From positions 434,880,238 to 434,944,237 of the forward strand of contig NC_066581.1 of the NCBI RefSeq assembly GCF_024323335.1: a stretch of 64,000 nt of DNA. Reading direction: 5' to 3'. Position numbers and translations under genes: made by a program. Numbering within the stretch: position 1 is the first letter of the stretch; the number at the start of each line of letters is the position of its first letter. Below are positions 1-9,861 of this stretch, piece after piece. This DNA is from Lathyrus oleraceus. Its lineage: Eukaryota; Streptophyta; Magnoliopsida; Fabales; Fabaceae. A model generated the notes under the pieces. The model was not told where the DNA came from. It did not search any database and saw nothing but the letters and a program-made list of their open reading frames with translations.

Positions 1-2
1 AG

Positions 3-3000
3 GATAACTTTGTGCCTCCGTTCTACGGATTCGACGAAGATCAGGAGGAGGACAGGGAGGCTGACCAGTTCTCGATGCAGAACGAGCCGTTTGTGCCGTA
101 TAATGCTCCACCTCAGAATAAGGAGATTCAGCTGCTTGCTGAGAAGATTAAGGTGTTGGAGAGTTATGCCACGCCCGGGGTGGTGAATATGTCTAACATG
201 GGGCTGGTTGAGGGGATTGTGATCCCACAGAAGTTCAAGGCGCCCAGTTTTGACAGATATAACGGGAGTTCTTGCCCAGAGACGCACTTACAAGCTTTTG
301 TCCGCAAGATCTCTGCGTACACGGCAGATCAGAAGTTGTGGATGTATTTTTTCCAGGACAGCCTGTCTGGAGGCTCCCTGAAGTGGTATACTAAGCTGAA
401 ATCTTCTGATATAAAGAGTTGGCAGGATCTTGGAGATGCTTTCTTTAAGCAGTACCAGTTCAACGCTGACATGGCTCCGAGCCGTACCCAGCTGCAGGGT
501 ATGTCTCAGAAACATAATGAAGGATTTAAGGAGTACGCTCAGCGGTGGAGGGAACTGGCTGCGAGAGTGCAACCTCCGCTTGTGGATCGTGAAATGTCTG
601 ACTTGTTCATGGGGACCCTGCAGGGGCCGTTTGCGGAAAGGATGGTGGGTTGTCCTGTCACCAATTTCTCTGACATTGTGGTGGCAGGGGAAAGAATTGA
701 AAGTTGGTTGAAGCTGTGTAAGATCCAGGGTACTGCTTCTGCGTCTTCTTCCGGTTCAAAGAAGCCATTCGGTAATGGTGGGCAGAGGAAGAAGGAAGGA
801 GACACCAGTGTAGTCTATTCACAACGAGGACCCAGTAGGGACCGTTACTTCCAGCACACTGCTGCGGTAACAATTCCTGCTGAGTCTCAACCTGCACCGC
901 AACAACAGCAGCAACAGCAACAGAGACAACCCTTCCAGCAGAGGCAGCAAAGGGCTGGTTATCAGGTCAGGGGCAGAGCACAGGATCGACAATTTGATAG
1001 GCCTCCGGTGACCTATGCTTTCTTGTTCAAGAAGTTGCAAGATCTGGGCCTAGTGCAGACCAGAACCTTGGCACCTTTGAGACCTGATCAAAGGCCAGCC
1101 AGCTATGACGAGAATGCCAAATGTGAATTCCACTCGGGTGCGCCCGGGCATAACATTGAGAACTGTAAAGCTTTTAAGCACACAGTTCAGGATTTAGTGG
1201 ATTCCAAGGCAATTAATTTTGCTCCATCCCCCAACGTCAATGCAAATCCCATGCCCGCGCATGGTCAGAGGGGGGTGAATGCCATTTCCGAGGAGAATAG
1301 AGTTGGGCTATCTGATGTTGATCAGCTAAAGACGCCTCTGGCTGAGGTCAAAAGGCAGTTGTTAAAGAATGGGGTTTATCCGGGCTGCGGGTCTGGTTGT
1401 GCTGAGTGCACTGTCTCTGTGAATGGTTGTGAGCTTCTGCGGAAGTGTGTCCAAGGGCTGATGGACGAAGGGGTTATTATGATTGAGAGGGCTGATGAAG
1501 AGAAGGAAGAGGTCTCCACCATAACAATTTATTATGATCCGGTGGATTTGTCGAATCTTAGTGAGGAGGCTCCAGTTACCATCACGGTACCTGGGCCGAT
1601 TCCCTATGACAAAGATGATGCCGTGCCATGGCATTATGGTGGGGAAGTATACTGTAATGGGGAGAAGTTGGAGGAACAGTCTGCAAGTGAAACCATCGTG
1701 CTAAAGGTGGATAATGCCGGTCCCAGCGGTTTCACTCGCAGTGGGAGGTTGTTTGCTCCTGATGCGTTGAGAAGAGGTGAAGAAGAAAAAGAGAAAAAAG
1801 AAAAGGCTGAGGCTTTAGCCAGGGCGAAAGGGAAAGCTGTGGTGGATAATGGAAGTACTCCTGTGGTGACACCGGCGCCTGCGGGGTCGGAAAATAAACT
1901 TGATGATGATGCCGAAGAGTTCTTAAGGATCATCAAAAAGTCAGAGTACAAACTGGTTGATCACTTGCAGCAAACTCCTTCCAAGATCTCAATTCTTTCA
2001 TTATTGCTGAGCTCAGAGGGGCATAGGGAGGCCTTATTGAAAATTTTGAAGAAGGCTTATGTTCCTCAGGAGATCACCATCAATCAGCTGGAGACGGTCG
2101 TATCCAATGTGCATGCTAGCCATGGGTTGGGCTTTACGGATATGGACCTGACAGTGGATGGCAGAAACCACAACAGGGCGCTACACATAGCGATGGAATG
2201 CAAGGGAGCCGTGCTTTCGCATGTGCTGGTTGATACCGGCTCCTCCTTAAATGTGTTGCCAAAGAAAGCCCTGGCAAAGCTTAACTGTGATGGGCTGATT
2301 TTGACCCCGACTGATTTGATAGTGCGGGCGTTTGATGGGTCAAAACGGGCCGTGTTTGGGGAAGTTGAGCTGCCGGTGAAGATTGGACCTGAGGTGTTCA
2401 AGTCGACATTCTATGTCATGGACATTCAGCCGGCATACAGTTGCCTGTTGGGTCGCCCATGGATTCATGCTGCGGGAGCAGTTACCTCGACTTTGCACCA
2501 GAAACTGAAATATGTCTGGGGAGGTCAGGTTGTCACCGTCTGTGGAGAGGAAGATATCTTTGTCAGCCACCTGTCTTCATTCAAGTACGTGGAGATGGAT
2601 GGTGAAATATGGGAGACGCCCAGTCAGGCTTTCGAAACCGTTAAGGTGGAGAATGCTCTATTCGCAAAGCAAGAGGAAGAGAAACCATCCATCGCTTCAT
2701 ACAAACAGGCTGCTGAGGTGGTCAAAAGTGGAGAGGCTCCTGGTTGGGGGAGAATGATGGAGATCCCCGAGAAGAAAGACCGATTTGGGGTTGGATATCA
2801 GCCTGGCCGAGGCTCAGGGCAAGGAAGAGGACGTCGTGCGTCAGTAACCTTCACAAGCGCTGGAATGCTGGATCCGGATCACATCTGCATGATGGGTGAA
2901 GATACTGATAGTGACTGCGACATTGACCAGTGGATAAAGCCGTGCACACCAGGGATGGAAATCCAGAACTGGAAGGCCGAAGAGATCATCCGGGTCACTC

Positions 3001-3014
3001 TCCTTGAAGAGTAA
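3..3014 (+). CDS. Ogre Gag-protease polyprotein, N-terminus cut by window edge
   Basis: Gag forms the virus-like particle and the aspartic protease processes it. The reading frame is open to base 3; the first possible start, GTG at 12, is probably internal, so residue numbers are counted from there. A retrotransposon-gag capsid region lies at about residues 85-240, followed by a basic, Gln-rich linker (about 295-320) and a zinc-knuckle variant C-x2-H-x5-H-x4-C starting at C371. An acidic/Lys-rich spacer precedes a retropepsin-like domain with active-site DTGSS at D741. The ORF ends at a TAA whose T belongs to a GT splice donor (3011-3012), so full-length Gag-Pol should be made only from spliced RNA. 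Gag-Pro alone would come from unspliced RNA. Confidence 0.9.
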   Translation, partial: DNFVPPFYGFDEDQEEDREADQFSMQNEPFVPYNAPPQNKEIQLLAEKIKVLESYATPGVVNMSNMGLVEGIVIPQKFKAPSFDRYNGSSCPETHLQAFVRKISAYTADQKLWMYFFQDSLSGGSLKWYTKLKSSDIKSWQDLGDAFFKQYQFNADMAPSRTQLQGMSQKHNEGFKEYAQRWRELAARVQPPLVDREMSDLFMGTLQGPFAERMVGCPVTNFSDIVVAGERIESWLKLCKIQGTASASSSGSKKPFGNGGQRKKEGDTSVVYSQRGPSRDRYFQHTAAVTIPAESQPAPQQQQQQQQRQPFQQRQQRAGYQVRGRAQDRQFDRPPVTYAFLFKKLQDLGLVQTRTLAPLRPDQRPASYDENAKCEFHSGAPGHNIENCKAFKHTVQDLVDSKAINFAPSPNVNANPMPAHGQRGVNAISEENRVGLSDVDQLKTPLAEVKRQLLKNGVYPGCGSGCAECTVSVNGCELLRKCVQGLMDEGVIMIERADEEKEEVSTITIYYDPVDLSNLSEEAPVTITVPGPIPYDKDDAVPWHYGGEVYCNGEKLEEQSASETIVLKVDNAGPSGFTRSGRLFAPDALRRGEEEKEKKEKAEALARAKGKAVVDNGSTPVVTPAPAGSENKLDDDAEEFLRIIKKSEYKLVDHLQQTPSKISILSLLLSSEGHREALLKILKKAYVPQEITINQLETVVSNVHASHGLGFTDMDLTVDGRNHNRALHIAMECKGAVLSHVLVDTGSSLNVLPKKALAKLNCDGLILTPTDLIVRAFDGSKRAVFGEVELPVKIGPEVFKSTFYVMDIQPAYSCLLGRPWIHAAGAVTSTLHQKLKYVWGGQVVTVCGEEDIFVSHLSSFKYVEMDGEIWETPSQAFETVKVENALFAKQEEEKPSIASYKQAAEVVKSGEAPGWGRMMEIPEKKDRFGVGYQPGRGSGQGRGRRASVTFTSAGMLDPDHICMMGEDTDSDCDIDQWIKPCTPGMEIQNWKAEEIIRVTLLEE

Positions 3015-3284
3015 TATTTTTCTTGTTTTCATTTTATATGCATGAAAGCCATACGTGTTGCCCGACACGTATTGGTTCATTGTAAGGGCCACCTCATGTC
3101 ATAAATTTGCAAGATTTTGCATCATTAATAAAGGATGATTTTCAATTAAAAGCGGTGTTCCCTGTTTTTCATTTATTTTTGCAGTTTAAAAATAAAAACA
3201 AAATAAAAATGGCAATGTTTTCATTTTTCATTTTCAATTTCTCACACCGGTTCTAAAGCAATGCATGAATCAACATTCATGCAG
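3011..3284 (+). other. Predicted spliceosomal intron between Ogre gag-pro and pol
   Basis: A GT at 3011-3012 and an AG at 3283-3284 bound 274 bp. Joining base 3010 to 3285 turns the split codon into Glu and continues exactly in the frame of the downstream pol ORF, removing the gag stop. A pyrimidine-rich stretch at 3215-3250 and a possible branch site near 3252-3257 precede the acceptor. The alternative acceptor gcag at 3181-3184 is out of frame and meets an early stop. A functional intron at this position is established for Ogre elements; these exact splice sites are my inference. Confidence 0.82.
3127..3132 (+). promoter_or_regulatory. AATAAA poly(A) signal inside the Ogre intron
   Basis: A canonical AATAAA lies in the intron and is followed within about 25-50 bp by a GT/T-rich stretch. 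If used, it would give a short gag-pro mRNA that stops before pol, competing with splicing. Confidence 0.4.
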
Positions 3285-6200
3285 ATGCGATTCTTCCCCG
3301 GATCTCATTGATAACAATCCTGTTACACCCTTGTATGACTTCGACAATCCGATCTATCTTGCTGAGGAAGAAGACGAAGAAGATTGTGAACTGCCAGGGG
3401 AGTTAGCCAGGTTGTTAAAACAAGAGGAGAAGGTGATTCAGCCGCATGAAGAGCAGATTGAGGTCGTGAACCTGGGTACCGACGAGGTCAAGAAAGAGGT
3501 GAAAATCGGGGCTGCTTTGGAGGAAAGTGTCAAGAGCAGAATGGTGGCATTGTTGAAAGAGTATGTCGACATCTTTGCCTGGTCTTATCAAGATATGCCA
3601 GGGTTGGATACCGACATTGTTGTGCACAAGCTACCGTTGAGAGTAGAATGTCCTCCAGTGAAGCAGAAGTTGCGCAGAACTCGACCTGATATGGCAATGA
3701 AGATTAAGGAAGAAGTGCAGAAGCAGTGGGATGCTGGTTTCCTTGCTGTCACTAATTATCCGCCATGGGTTGCGAACATCGTGCCAGTCCCGAAGAAAGA
3801 TGGAAAGGTGAGAATGTGTGTGGACTACCGAGATCTGAATAGGGCTAGTCCGAAGGATGATTTTCCATTACCTCACATTGATGTGTTGGTAGATAATACG
3901 GCTCAATTCTCGGTGTTTTCCTTCATGGATGGCTTCTCTGGCTATAATCAAATCAAAATGTCGCCAGATGATATGGAGAAAACAACGTTCATTACACCGT
4001 GGGGTACCTTTTGTTATAAGGTGATGCCATTCGGTCTCAAGAACGCCGGTGCTACTTATCAGAGGGCCATGGTGACTTTGTTTCATGATATGATTCATCA
4101 TGAAATTGAATGCTATGTTGATGACATGATAGCAAAGTCCCAGACAGAAGAGGGGCATTTGGTAGATCTGGCCAAGTTGTTTGACCGGCTGAGACAGTTC
4201 AGACTGAGGTTGAATCCGAATAAGTGCACGTTCGGGGTGCGGTCCGGTAAATTGCTGGGGTTTATTGTAAGTGAGAAAGGAATCGAGGTTGATCCTGCGA
4301 AGGTAAAAGCAATAAAAGAAATGCCTGAACCGAGAACGGAGAAGGAGGTTCGTGGTTTCTTAGGTAGATTGAACTACATTTCACGGTTCATATCTCATCT
4401 AACAGCCACATGTGAACCAATTTTCAAATTGTTGAGAAAAGATCAAACGGTCAGGTGGAATGATGATTGCCAAACGGCATTTGAAAAGATAAAAGAATAT
4501 TTGCAGGAGCCTCCGATTCTGATGCCTCCTGTGGAGGGGAGACCATTAATTCTGTACCTGACAGTCCTCGAGGGGTCTATGGGGTGTGTCTTGGGGCAGC
4601 ATGACGAGTCTGGTCGAAAAGAGCATGCCATATACTACCTTAGCAAAAAGTTTACCGACTGTGAAACAAGATATTCACTGCTCGAGAAGACTTGCTGTGC
4701 TTTGGTCTGGGCTGCTCGCCAACTAAGGCAGTACATGTTGGTTCATACCACTTTGTTGATTTCCAAAATGGATCCGATCAAGTACATTTTTGAAAAGCCA
4801 GCATTGACCGGACGGGTTGCGAGGTGGCAAATGATTTTGACAGAATATGATATACAGTACACCTCTCAGAAAGCAATTAAGGGGAGTGTATTGTCTGATT
4901 ACCTCGCCCAGCAACCCATTGATGATTATCAACCGATGAAGTTTGAATTCCCTGATGAGGACATCATGTTTCTCAAATCGAAAGATTGTGAGGAACCAAT
5001 CCCGGAGGAGGGGCCTGACCCTGAATCCGAATGGATTCTGATGTTTGATGGGGCCGTTAACATGAATGGAAGCGGTGTTGGTGCTGTTTTGGTTACGCCG
5101 AAAGGATCCCATATTCCTTTTGCTGCCCGGCTAACATTTGAGTGTACCAACAACGTAGCTGAATATGAAGCTTGCATATTGGGGATTGAAGAGGCGATTG
5201 ATTTGAGAATCAAGAACCTTGCCATATATGGAGATTCAGCTCTGGTGATAAATCAGGTTAACGGGAAATGGTATACACATCAATCTCATTTGGTTCCGTA
5301 TCGAGATTATACGAGGAGGTTGTTGACGTTTTTCACCAAGGTGAAGTTGCATCATGTGCCCAGAGAGGAGAATCCTTTGGCGGATGCTTTGGCTACTCTG
5401 GCTGCCTTGATTAAGGTGCAGAGGTGGAATCAGTTCCCCAGTGTGGAAGTTGGACGTCTGGATAGACCGGCTTATGTGTTTGCTGTTGAGACAGCGCCTG
5501 GTGATGAGAAGCCGTGGTATTATGATATCAAGCGCTATCTGGAGACGAAAGAGTATCCTGAGGGAGCATCGAAGAAAGATAGAAAGACTCTGCGGAGGTT
5601 AGCCATGGTGTTTTACCTGAATAAGGATGGGGTTTTGTATAAAAGAAATTTTGATTGGGTCTTGCTCAGATGTGTGGATGATGCAGAGGCAAGCCAATTG
5701 ATGAAAGAGGTTCATGAGGGATCATTCGGTACCCATGCTAGTGGGAATGCAATGGTGAAGAAGCTGCTGAGAGCAGGTTATTACTGGATGACAATGGAGG
5801 CCCAATGTTTTAACTTCGTGCGGAAGTGTCATAAATGCCAGATTTATGCTGATAAGGTGCACGTGCCTCCAAATCCGTTGAGCTTAATGTCGTCTCCATG
5901 GTCGTTTGCTATGTGGGGCATTGATATGATTGGAAAGATTGAGCCTACAGCTTCGAATGGGCACAGATTCATATTAGTGGCTATTGATTACTTCACCAAG
6001 TGGGTGGAAGCAGCCTCTTATACGAATGTGACGAAGCAGGTAGTGGCCAGATTTCTCAAGAGAGACATCATTTGCCGATATGGGGTTCCCGAGAGAATCA
6101 TTACTGATAATGGTTCTAATTTGAACAATAAGATGATGGCAGAACTGTGTCGGGAATTCAAGATTGAGCATCACAATTCTTCTCCCTATCGTCCGAAGAT

Positions 6201-6765
6201 GAATGGGGCGGTTGAGGCAGCCAATAAGAATATAAAGAAGATTATACAGAAAATGGTGGTGACCTACAAGGATTGGCATGAGATGTTGCCGTTTGCGTTG
6301 CATGGGTATCGGACGTCGGTGCGTACGTCTACCGGGGAAACTCCTTTCTCATTGGTATATGGAATGGAGGCTGTATTACCTGTTGAAGTTCAGATTCCCT
6401 CTTTGAGAGTCCTGATGGACGTGAAGTTGCAAGAGGCGGAATGGGTAAGGACTCAGTATGAAGAGTTAAGCCTGATTGAAGAAAAGAGGCTAGCAGCCAT
6501 CTATCATGGGCAGTTATACCAGCAGAGGATGAAGCGTGCTTTTGACAGAAAGGTGCGACCTCGGGTATATCACGTAGGTGATATGGTGCTGAAAAGGATC
6601 CTTCCTCCTCAAAACGATCGAAGGGGCAAGTGGACACCGAATTATGAAGGTCCATTCGTGGTCAAGAAGGTTTTCTCTGGTGGAGCCTTGTTGTTAACGA
6701 CCATGGATGGCGAGGATTTTCCATCCCCTGTGAATGCGGACGCAGTTAAAAAATACTTCGTATAA
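3265..6765 (+). CDS. Ogre Pol: reverse transcriptase, two RNase H domains, integrase
   Basis: This part of the polyprotein copies RNA into DNA and integrates it. Residues are counted from the ATG at 3265, but the natural protein probably begins at 3285 by splicing. RT spans about residues 120-300, with catalytic YVDD at 284-287. The native RNase H follows at about 385-530. A second, archaeal-type RNase H begins near 590 (first Asp D595, then an EYEA and a GDSA motif), the dual arrangement typical of Tat elements. Integrase has an HHCC zinc site near 810-860 and a catalytic triad D887, D948, E984, with exactly 35 residues between the last two. The C-terminus carries a GPFVV-type gypsy integrase tail. 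There are no stops or frameshifts, so the enzymes may be functional. Confidence 0.92.
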   Translation: MNQHSCRCDSSPDLIDNNPVTPLYDFDNPIYLAEEEDEEDCELPGELARLLKQEEKVIQPHEEQIEVVNLGTDEVKKEVKIGAALEESVKSRMVALLKEYVDIFAWSYQDMPGLDTDIVVHKLPLRVECPPVKQKLRRTRPDMAMKIKEEVQKQWDAGFLAVTNYPPWVANIVPVPKKDGKVRMCVDYRDLNRASPKDDFPLPHIDVLVDNTAQFSVFSFMDGFSGYNQIKMSPDDMEKTTFITPWGTFCYKVMPFGLKNAGATYQRAMVTLFHDMIHHEIECYVDDMIAKSQTEEGHLVDLAKLFDRLRQFRLRLNPNKCTFGVRSGKLLGFIVSEKGIEVDPAKVKAIKEMPEPRTEKEVRGFLGRLNYISRFISHLTATCEPIFKLLRKDQTVRWNDDCQTAFEKIKEYLQEPPILMPPVEGRPLILYLTVLEGSMGCVLGQHDESGRKEHAIYYLSKKFTDCETRYSLLEKTCCALVWAARQLRQYMLVHTTLLISKMDPIKYIFEKPALTGRVARWQMILTEYDIQYTSQKAIKGSVLSDYLAQQPIDDYQPMKFEFPDEDIMFLKSKDCEEPIPEEGPDPESEWILMFDGAVNMNGSGVGAVLVTPKGSHIPFAARLTFECTNNVAEYEACILGIEEAIDLRIKNLAIYGDSALVINQVNGKWYTHQSHLVPYRDYTRRLLTFFTKVKLHHVPREENPLADALATLAALIKVQRWNQFPSVEVGRLDRPAYVFAVETAPGDEKPWYYDIKRYLETKEYPEGASKKDRKTLRRLAMVFYLNKDGVLYKRNFDWVLLRCVDDAEASQLMKEVHEGSFGTHASGNAMVKKLLRAGYYWMTMEAQCFNFVRKCHKCQIYADKVHVPPNPLSLMSSPWSFAMWGIDMIGKIEPTASNGHRFILVAIDYFTKWVEAASYTNVTKQVVARFLKRDIICRYGVPERIITDNGSNLNNKMMAELCREFKIEHHNSSPYRPKMNGAVEAANKNIKKIIQKMVVTYKDWHEMLPFALHGYRTSVRTSTGETPFSLVYGMEAVLPVEVQIPSLRVLMDVKLQEAEWVRTQYEELSLIEEKRLAAIYHGQLYQQRMKRAFDRKVRPRVYHVGDMVLKRILPPQNDRRGKWTPNYEGPFVVKKVFSGGALLLTTMDGEDFPSPVNADAVKKYFV

Positions 6766-6770
6766 TTGAC

Positions 6771-6966
6771 CCGCTGGACGAAAAGAATAAAATAGTCCAG
6801 GCAAAAATGGGCATCCCGGCGAACCAAAAACAGAAAGAAAGGTTCGGGCAAAAATTAGGGATACAAAAATGAAAAATGTACACCCGGCAAGTCGAAAACC
6901 TGAAAAGGCGACTTGGGCAAAAAGGGGTATCCCGGTGGACTGAAAACCCGAGAGGGCGGTCCAGGC
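6771..6966 (+). other. Four tandem hairpin modules just after pol
   Basis: Four successive modules share the frame CCGG-stem-A-rich loop-stem'-GGC-AAAA, yet each has its own stem. Arms: CTGGAC (6774-6779) with GTCCAG (6795-6800); CGAACC (6820-6825) with GGTTCG (6841-6846); CAAGTCG (6888-6894) with CGACTTG (6909-6915); TGGACT (6936-6941) with GGTCCA (6958-6963, one G-T pair). Modules 3 and 4 also hold an inner CC/GG or CCC/GGG pair. Different sequence with kept complementarity argues for selected RNA structure. The function is unknown. Confidence 0.75.
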
Positions 6967-7829
6967 AAAAGAGGGATTGAAACGAACAACTGCGTCCAGC
7001 ATGATCGTTTGCGCTTTAGTTAAAGCATCATGGACAATACCCGGTGGGGATCAGTCAGAATTGTCTTGTTCAGAAAGCAGAAAGCATGGAGAGTCTGAGG
7101 ACATATGGGGTGTAACCGAGTTGGAACTCGATGAGATCACGGGTTCTACATTGCCATTAGGATAGATTTTTCTTTTTGAGCGCAATTACCTCTTTTCAGG
7201 AATTGCTTCCTTTTGTATTGCTCATTTGAGCCACACTTTTCCAATCAATAAAATGCATATTCAGTCAAATAATTTTGTTTTTGTTTTTCATTACCGTGTT
7301 GATTGCAAAAACATCCGATTATTTTGATAAAGAATCTTTGCATTTTAAGACATACAGGTCCCTTCCAATGCATGTTTATAGGATTGGAAGCTTGAAATCT
7401 TATTTGGAAGGTTGAGTGACCCAAGGGTTGAAATCTTGACACGCCTGGGGCACGGTTTTATCTGACGATCTGTTTTGCAGGGACTGTTAGATGTTTTCAC
7501 TCACTTGCAGGTTGTGATGTGGAAGCTTTGTAACGGATCCCCAGGGAATTCGCTCGGGGACGAATCAGTGAAAGAATGACGAAGCCGTTGAGACGTACGA
7601 CGATCCTTGATGGTAATCAAGAAGACTCTTCAAAATCGAGAAATTGAAATTTCTGTATTAATCCCAGGAGTACGTCTCTTGTCGAGCGCGGAGCGACTTG
7701 GAATACAAGATGATGGAGCAGAAAAGGTCCAGACGAGTCTGGGAATTCTCAAAAGTGGAGAGTTGATGCGAGATTGGAAGGTAGATACCGTGGTTCGACG
7801 AGTCGACGGGTGTTCTGTACCAACTTTTC

Positions 7830-8515
7830 TCATTTCCTCAGCTAGGTCCCCAAGCAGAGTCATAGGACTAGCTCCCCAGCAGATCCAATGTCTGTGGACT
7901 TCTCCAGCCGAGTCAGGATAGTTATCCCGGCCGGTTTACGATGGTGTTTCCTCAACGACCAGGTCTGAAGGTTGTTATCCCGAGTGGAGCGGGTTTCAAT
8001 GAAATATATCTCCAGCAGTGTTCGTCCTACCAGTGGATTGGCCAAGTTCCCGTAGCGGACGGATTTTTGCATCCCCGGCTGAGTTGATTCTACCTATGGA
8101 TTGCACGGGTTGTCCCCAACGGGGTAGTATGCGATTCCCTAGCATGGTCAGGGTGGTTATCCCCAGCAGGGGATAGATTGATGCTTCCCCAGATAGGCCA
8201 GGAGGTTGTTATTCCCCCAGTGGAGTATCTGCGAGCATTTCCCCGTTGAAGTCGTCAGGTATCTGTAAGGGTTTCCCGAAGCAGGGTTAGGATTGATATC
8301 CCCAGCAAGAAAGACTGTTGTATCCCCACAGAGTGTTGGTGGTGCTTATCCCCAGCAGTTTCCCGAGTGGATTGGGTGCAAAGGAGGTTCTTCCCCAGCA
8401 AGGGTTGCCTTATTCCCAGCAGCAGTGCTATTCCCCAGCCGGGTGGAAATCGGAGCGGTGACGAGTTTCTCAGCAGAGTGTCTCGTATTCCCCAGAAGAG
8501 TCCCTTGAGGGGGAT
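7830..8515 (+). repeat. Degenerate tandem repeat around a tccccagcag core
   Basis: The words tccccagcag, ttcccagcag and tatcccgagtgg recur roughly every 25-45 bp with variable spacers, separated by g/t-rich segments. Copies are diverged and of unequal length, as expected from old replication slippage in the Ogre 3' UTR. Confidence 0.65.
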
Positions 8516-8650
8516 ACTTTTTTATGCATTCATCATGAAAAAATAACATGGCATATTACATAGAAAAATAAATAATCGCGTAGCATTTCCATGTTTATGG
8601 AGCATTACGCAGAAAAAATCAATCATGCATCATTGCAAGCATAAGCTAGT

Positions 8651-8993
8651 CTCAAGCCGTGGTTACCGTTTGAGAAGTGGTTTTGGCCAGACAGTGAAGG
8701 TGTTACTCCGAGGAGTTTAGCCTCATGACGTCAGATCAGCAATGTTCCCCAATAGTGCGATATTGGAGGAAATGTTTCCGTCGAACGGAGATGGAAATAT
8801 GCCGCGATCAGCGCGACTCAAGCCGTGGTTACCGCTTGGGATTTGGTTTCGCCAGATGGTGAAGATGTTGCTCTGAGGAGTTTAGCATCATGACGTCAGA
8901 TCAGCAATGTTCCCCAATAGTGCGATATTGGAGGAAATGTTTCCGTCGAACGGAGATGGAAATAAAGTCAAAGGACGTGACGCGATCAGCGCG
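8651..8993 (+). repeat. Tandem duplication with 166-bp period
   Basis: Two head-to-tail copies begin with ctcaagccgtggttacc at 8651 and 8817. The downstream block with catgacgtcagatcagcaat and tgcgatattggaggaaatg is nearly identical in both. The second copy has a short insertion near 8965-8980. Confidence 0.85.
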
Positions 8994-9275
8994 ATTCCGG
9001 GGTTCAAATGGAGAAAAGGAAATGCTGAGGTATTTTCTGGGGTTCAGATGGAGATGGAGTTGAAGATTATATCCGGGATGAGGTCCTTAGGATTATCTTC
9101 TGTTCATGTGTCACCTTAGACTCTGGCCGAGGCCGATGGAGGTCGTTATAAGGTGTCTTCTGAGGAAGAGATACACATGTTACCTTCCTTTGTGAAGGTT
9201 TACCCTCTGACATGTCGCCCTCGGAGTGGTGTGGTGTTATTTCCGACGTTGCCAGCGGAATTATCACGAGAGATT

Positions 9276-9420
9276 GGAGAAAAGAAGATGTTGAGGCATT
9301 TTCTGGAGACGGGGTTCAAACGGAGAAAAGAAGATGTTGAGGCATTTTCTGGAGACGGGGTTCAAATGGAGAAAAGGAGATGTTGCGGCATTTTCTGGAG
9401 AACGGGGTTCATATTGGCGA
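9276..9420 (+). repeat. 46-bp tandem repeat, three copies, plus ggggttcaa satellites
   Basis: Units start with ggagaaaag at 9276, 9322 and 9368, an exact 46-bp period, and each ends in ggggttcaaa. Single ggggttcaa words continue irregularly from about 9000 to 9590, so the array once extended further both ways. Confidence 0.85.
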
Positions 9421-9848
9421 TCGCGAGTTATCGTCAGGCGACTGGGGTTCAAATCGGAGAATGGGGTTCATTATTTGGCAAAAAGGAGAGTGGGGTTCAA
9501 ATGCAGAGATCCGAGGATCATTTGCGCAGAAGAAAAAGTTTGGGGTTCAAGAAAACGAAAAAGAGATTGTCAGAAAAGTTTCGGGGTTCAAGAAGAGCAT
9601 AAAAAGGAAAAGAAATAATAATCCCGAGCGGATGTGGTATTCAAGCCATGGTTATCCCTGCGTTACCATTTATTTTGGTATCCAGGTCGACGTTTTTCGA
9701 GTTGGTTTCTTCGCCGATGCTGACAGGCGCTGTTAATTATTATCCCATCAGAGTGCAAATTGTTCGTCTGTTCTTGGTATTCAATCACTCTTCATCCTGA
9801 TCATCCGAAAGCCGAGGCTATTTCGTATCGACAGGTTCACAGTGGATT

Positions 9849-9861
9849 GAATAGGGGCAGC
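9849..9861 (+). promoter_or_regulatory. Ogre polypurine tract (plus-strand primer)
   Basis: A purine-rich run around ataggggcagc sits directly before the TG that opens the LTR, the expected site for plus-strand DNA priming. Confidence 0.7.

Larger units (their letters stand above)
6967..9861 (+). other. Ogre 3' untranslated region, non-coding and repeat-rich
   Basis: No credible ORF is present. The stretch holds AATAAA near 7247-7253 (a possible pol-transcript poly(A) signal) and three blocks of tandem repeats, listed separately. A long non-coding region with tandem repeats between pol and the 3' LTR is typical of Ogre and other Tat elements. Confidence 0.7.

Noticed and set aside
288..2570. 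Several minus-strand and other-frame ORFs over Ogre gag-pro
   Set aside because: Shadows of the real gag-pro frame; no recognisable domains and codon pattern follows the plus strand.
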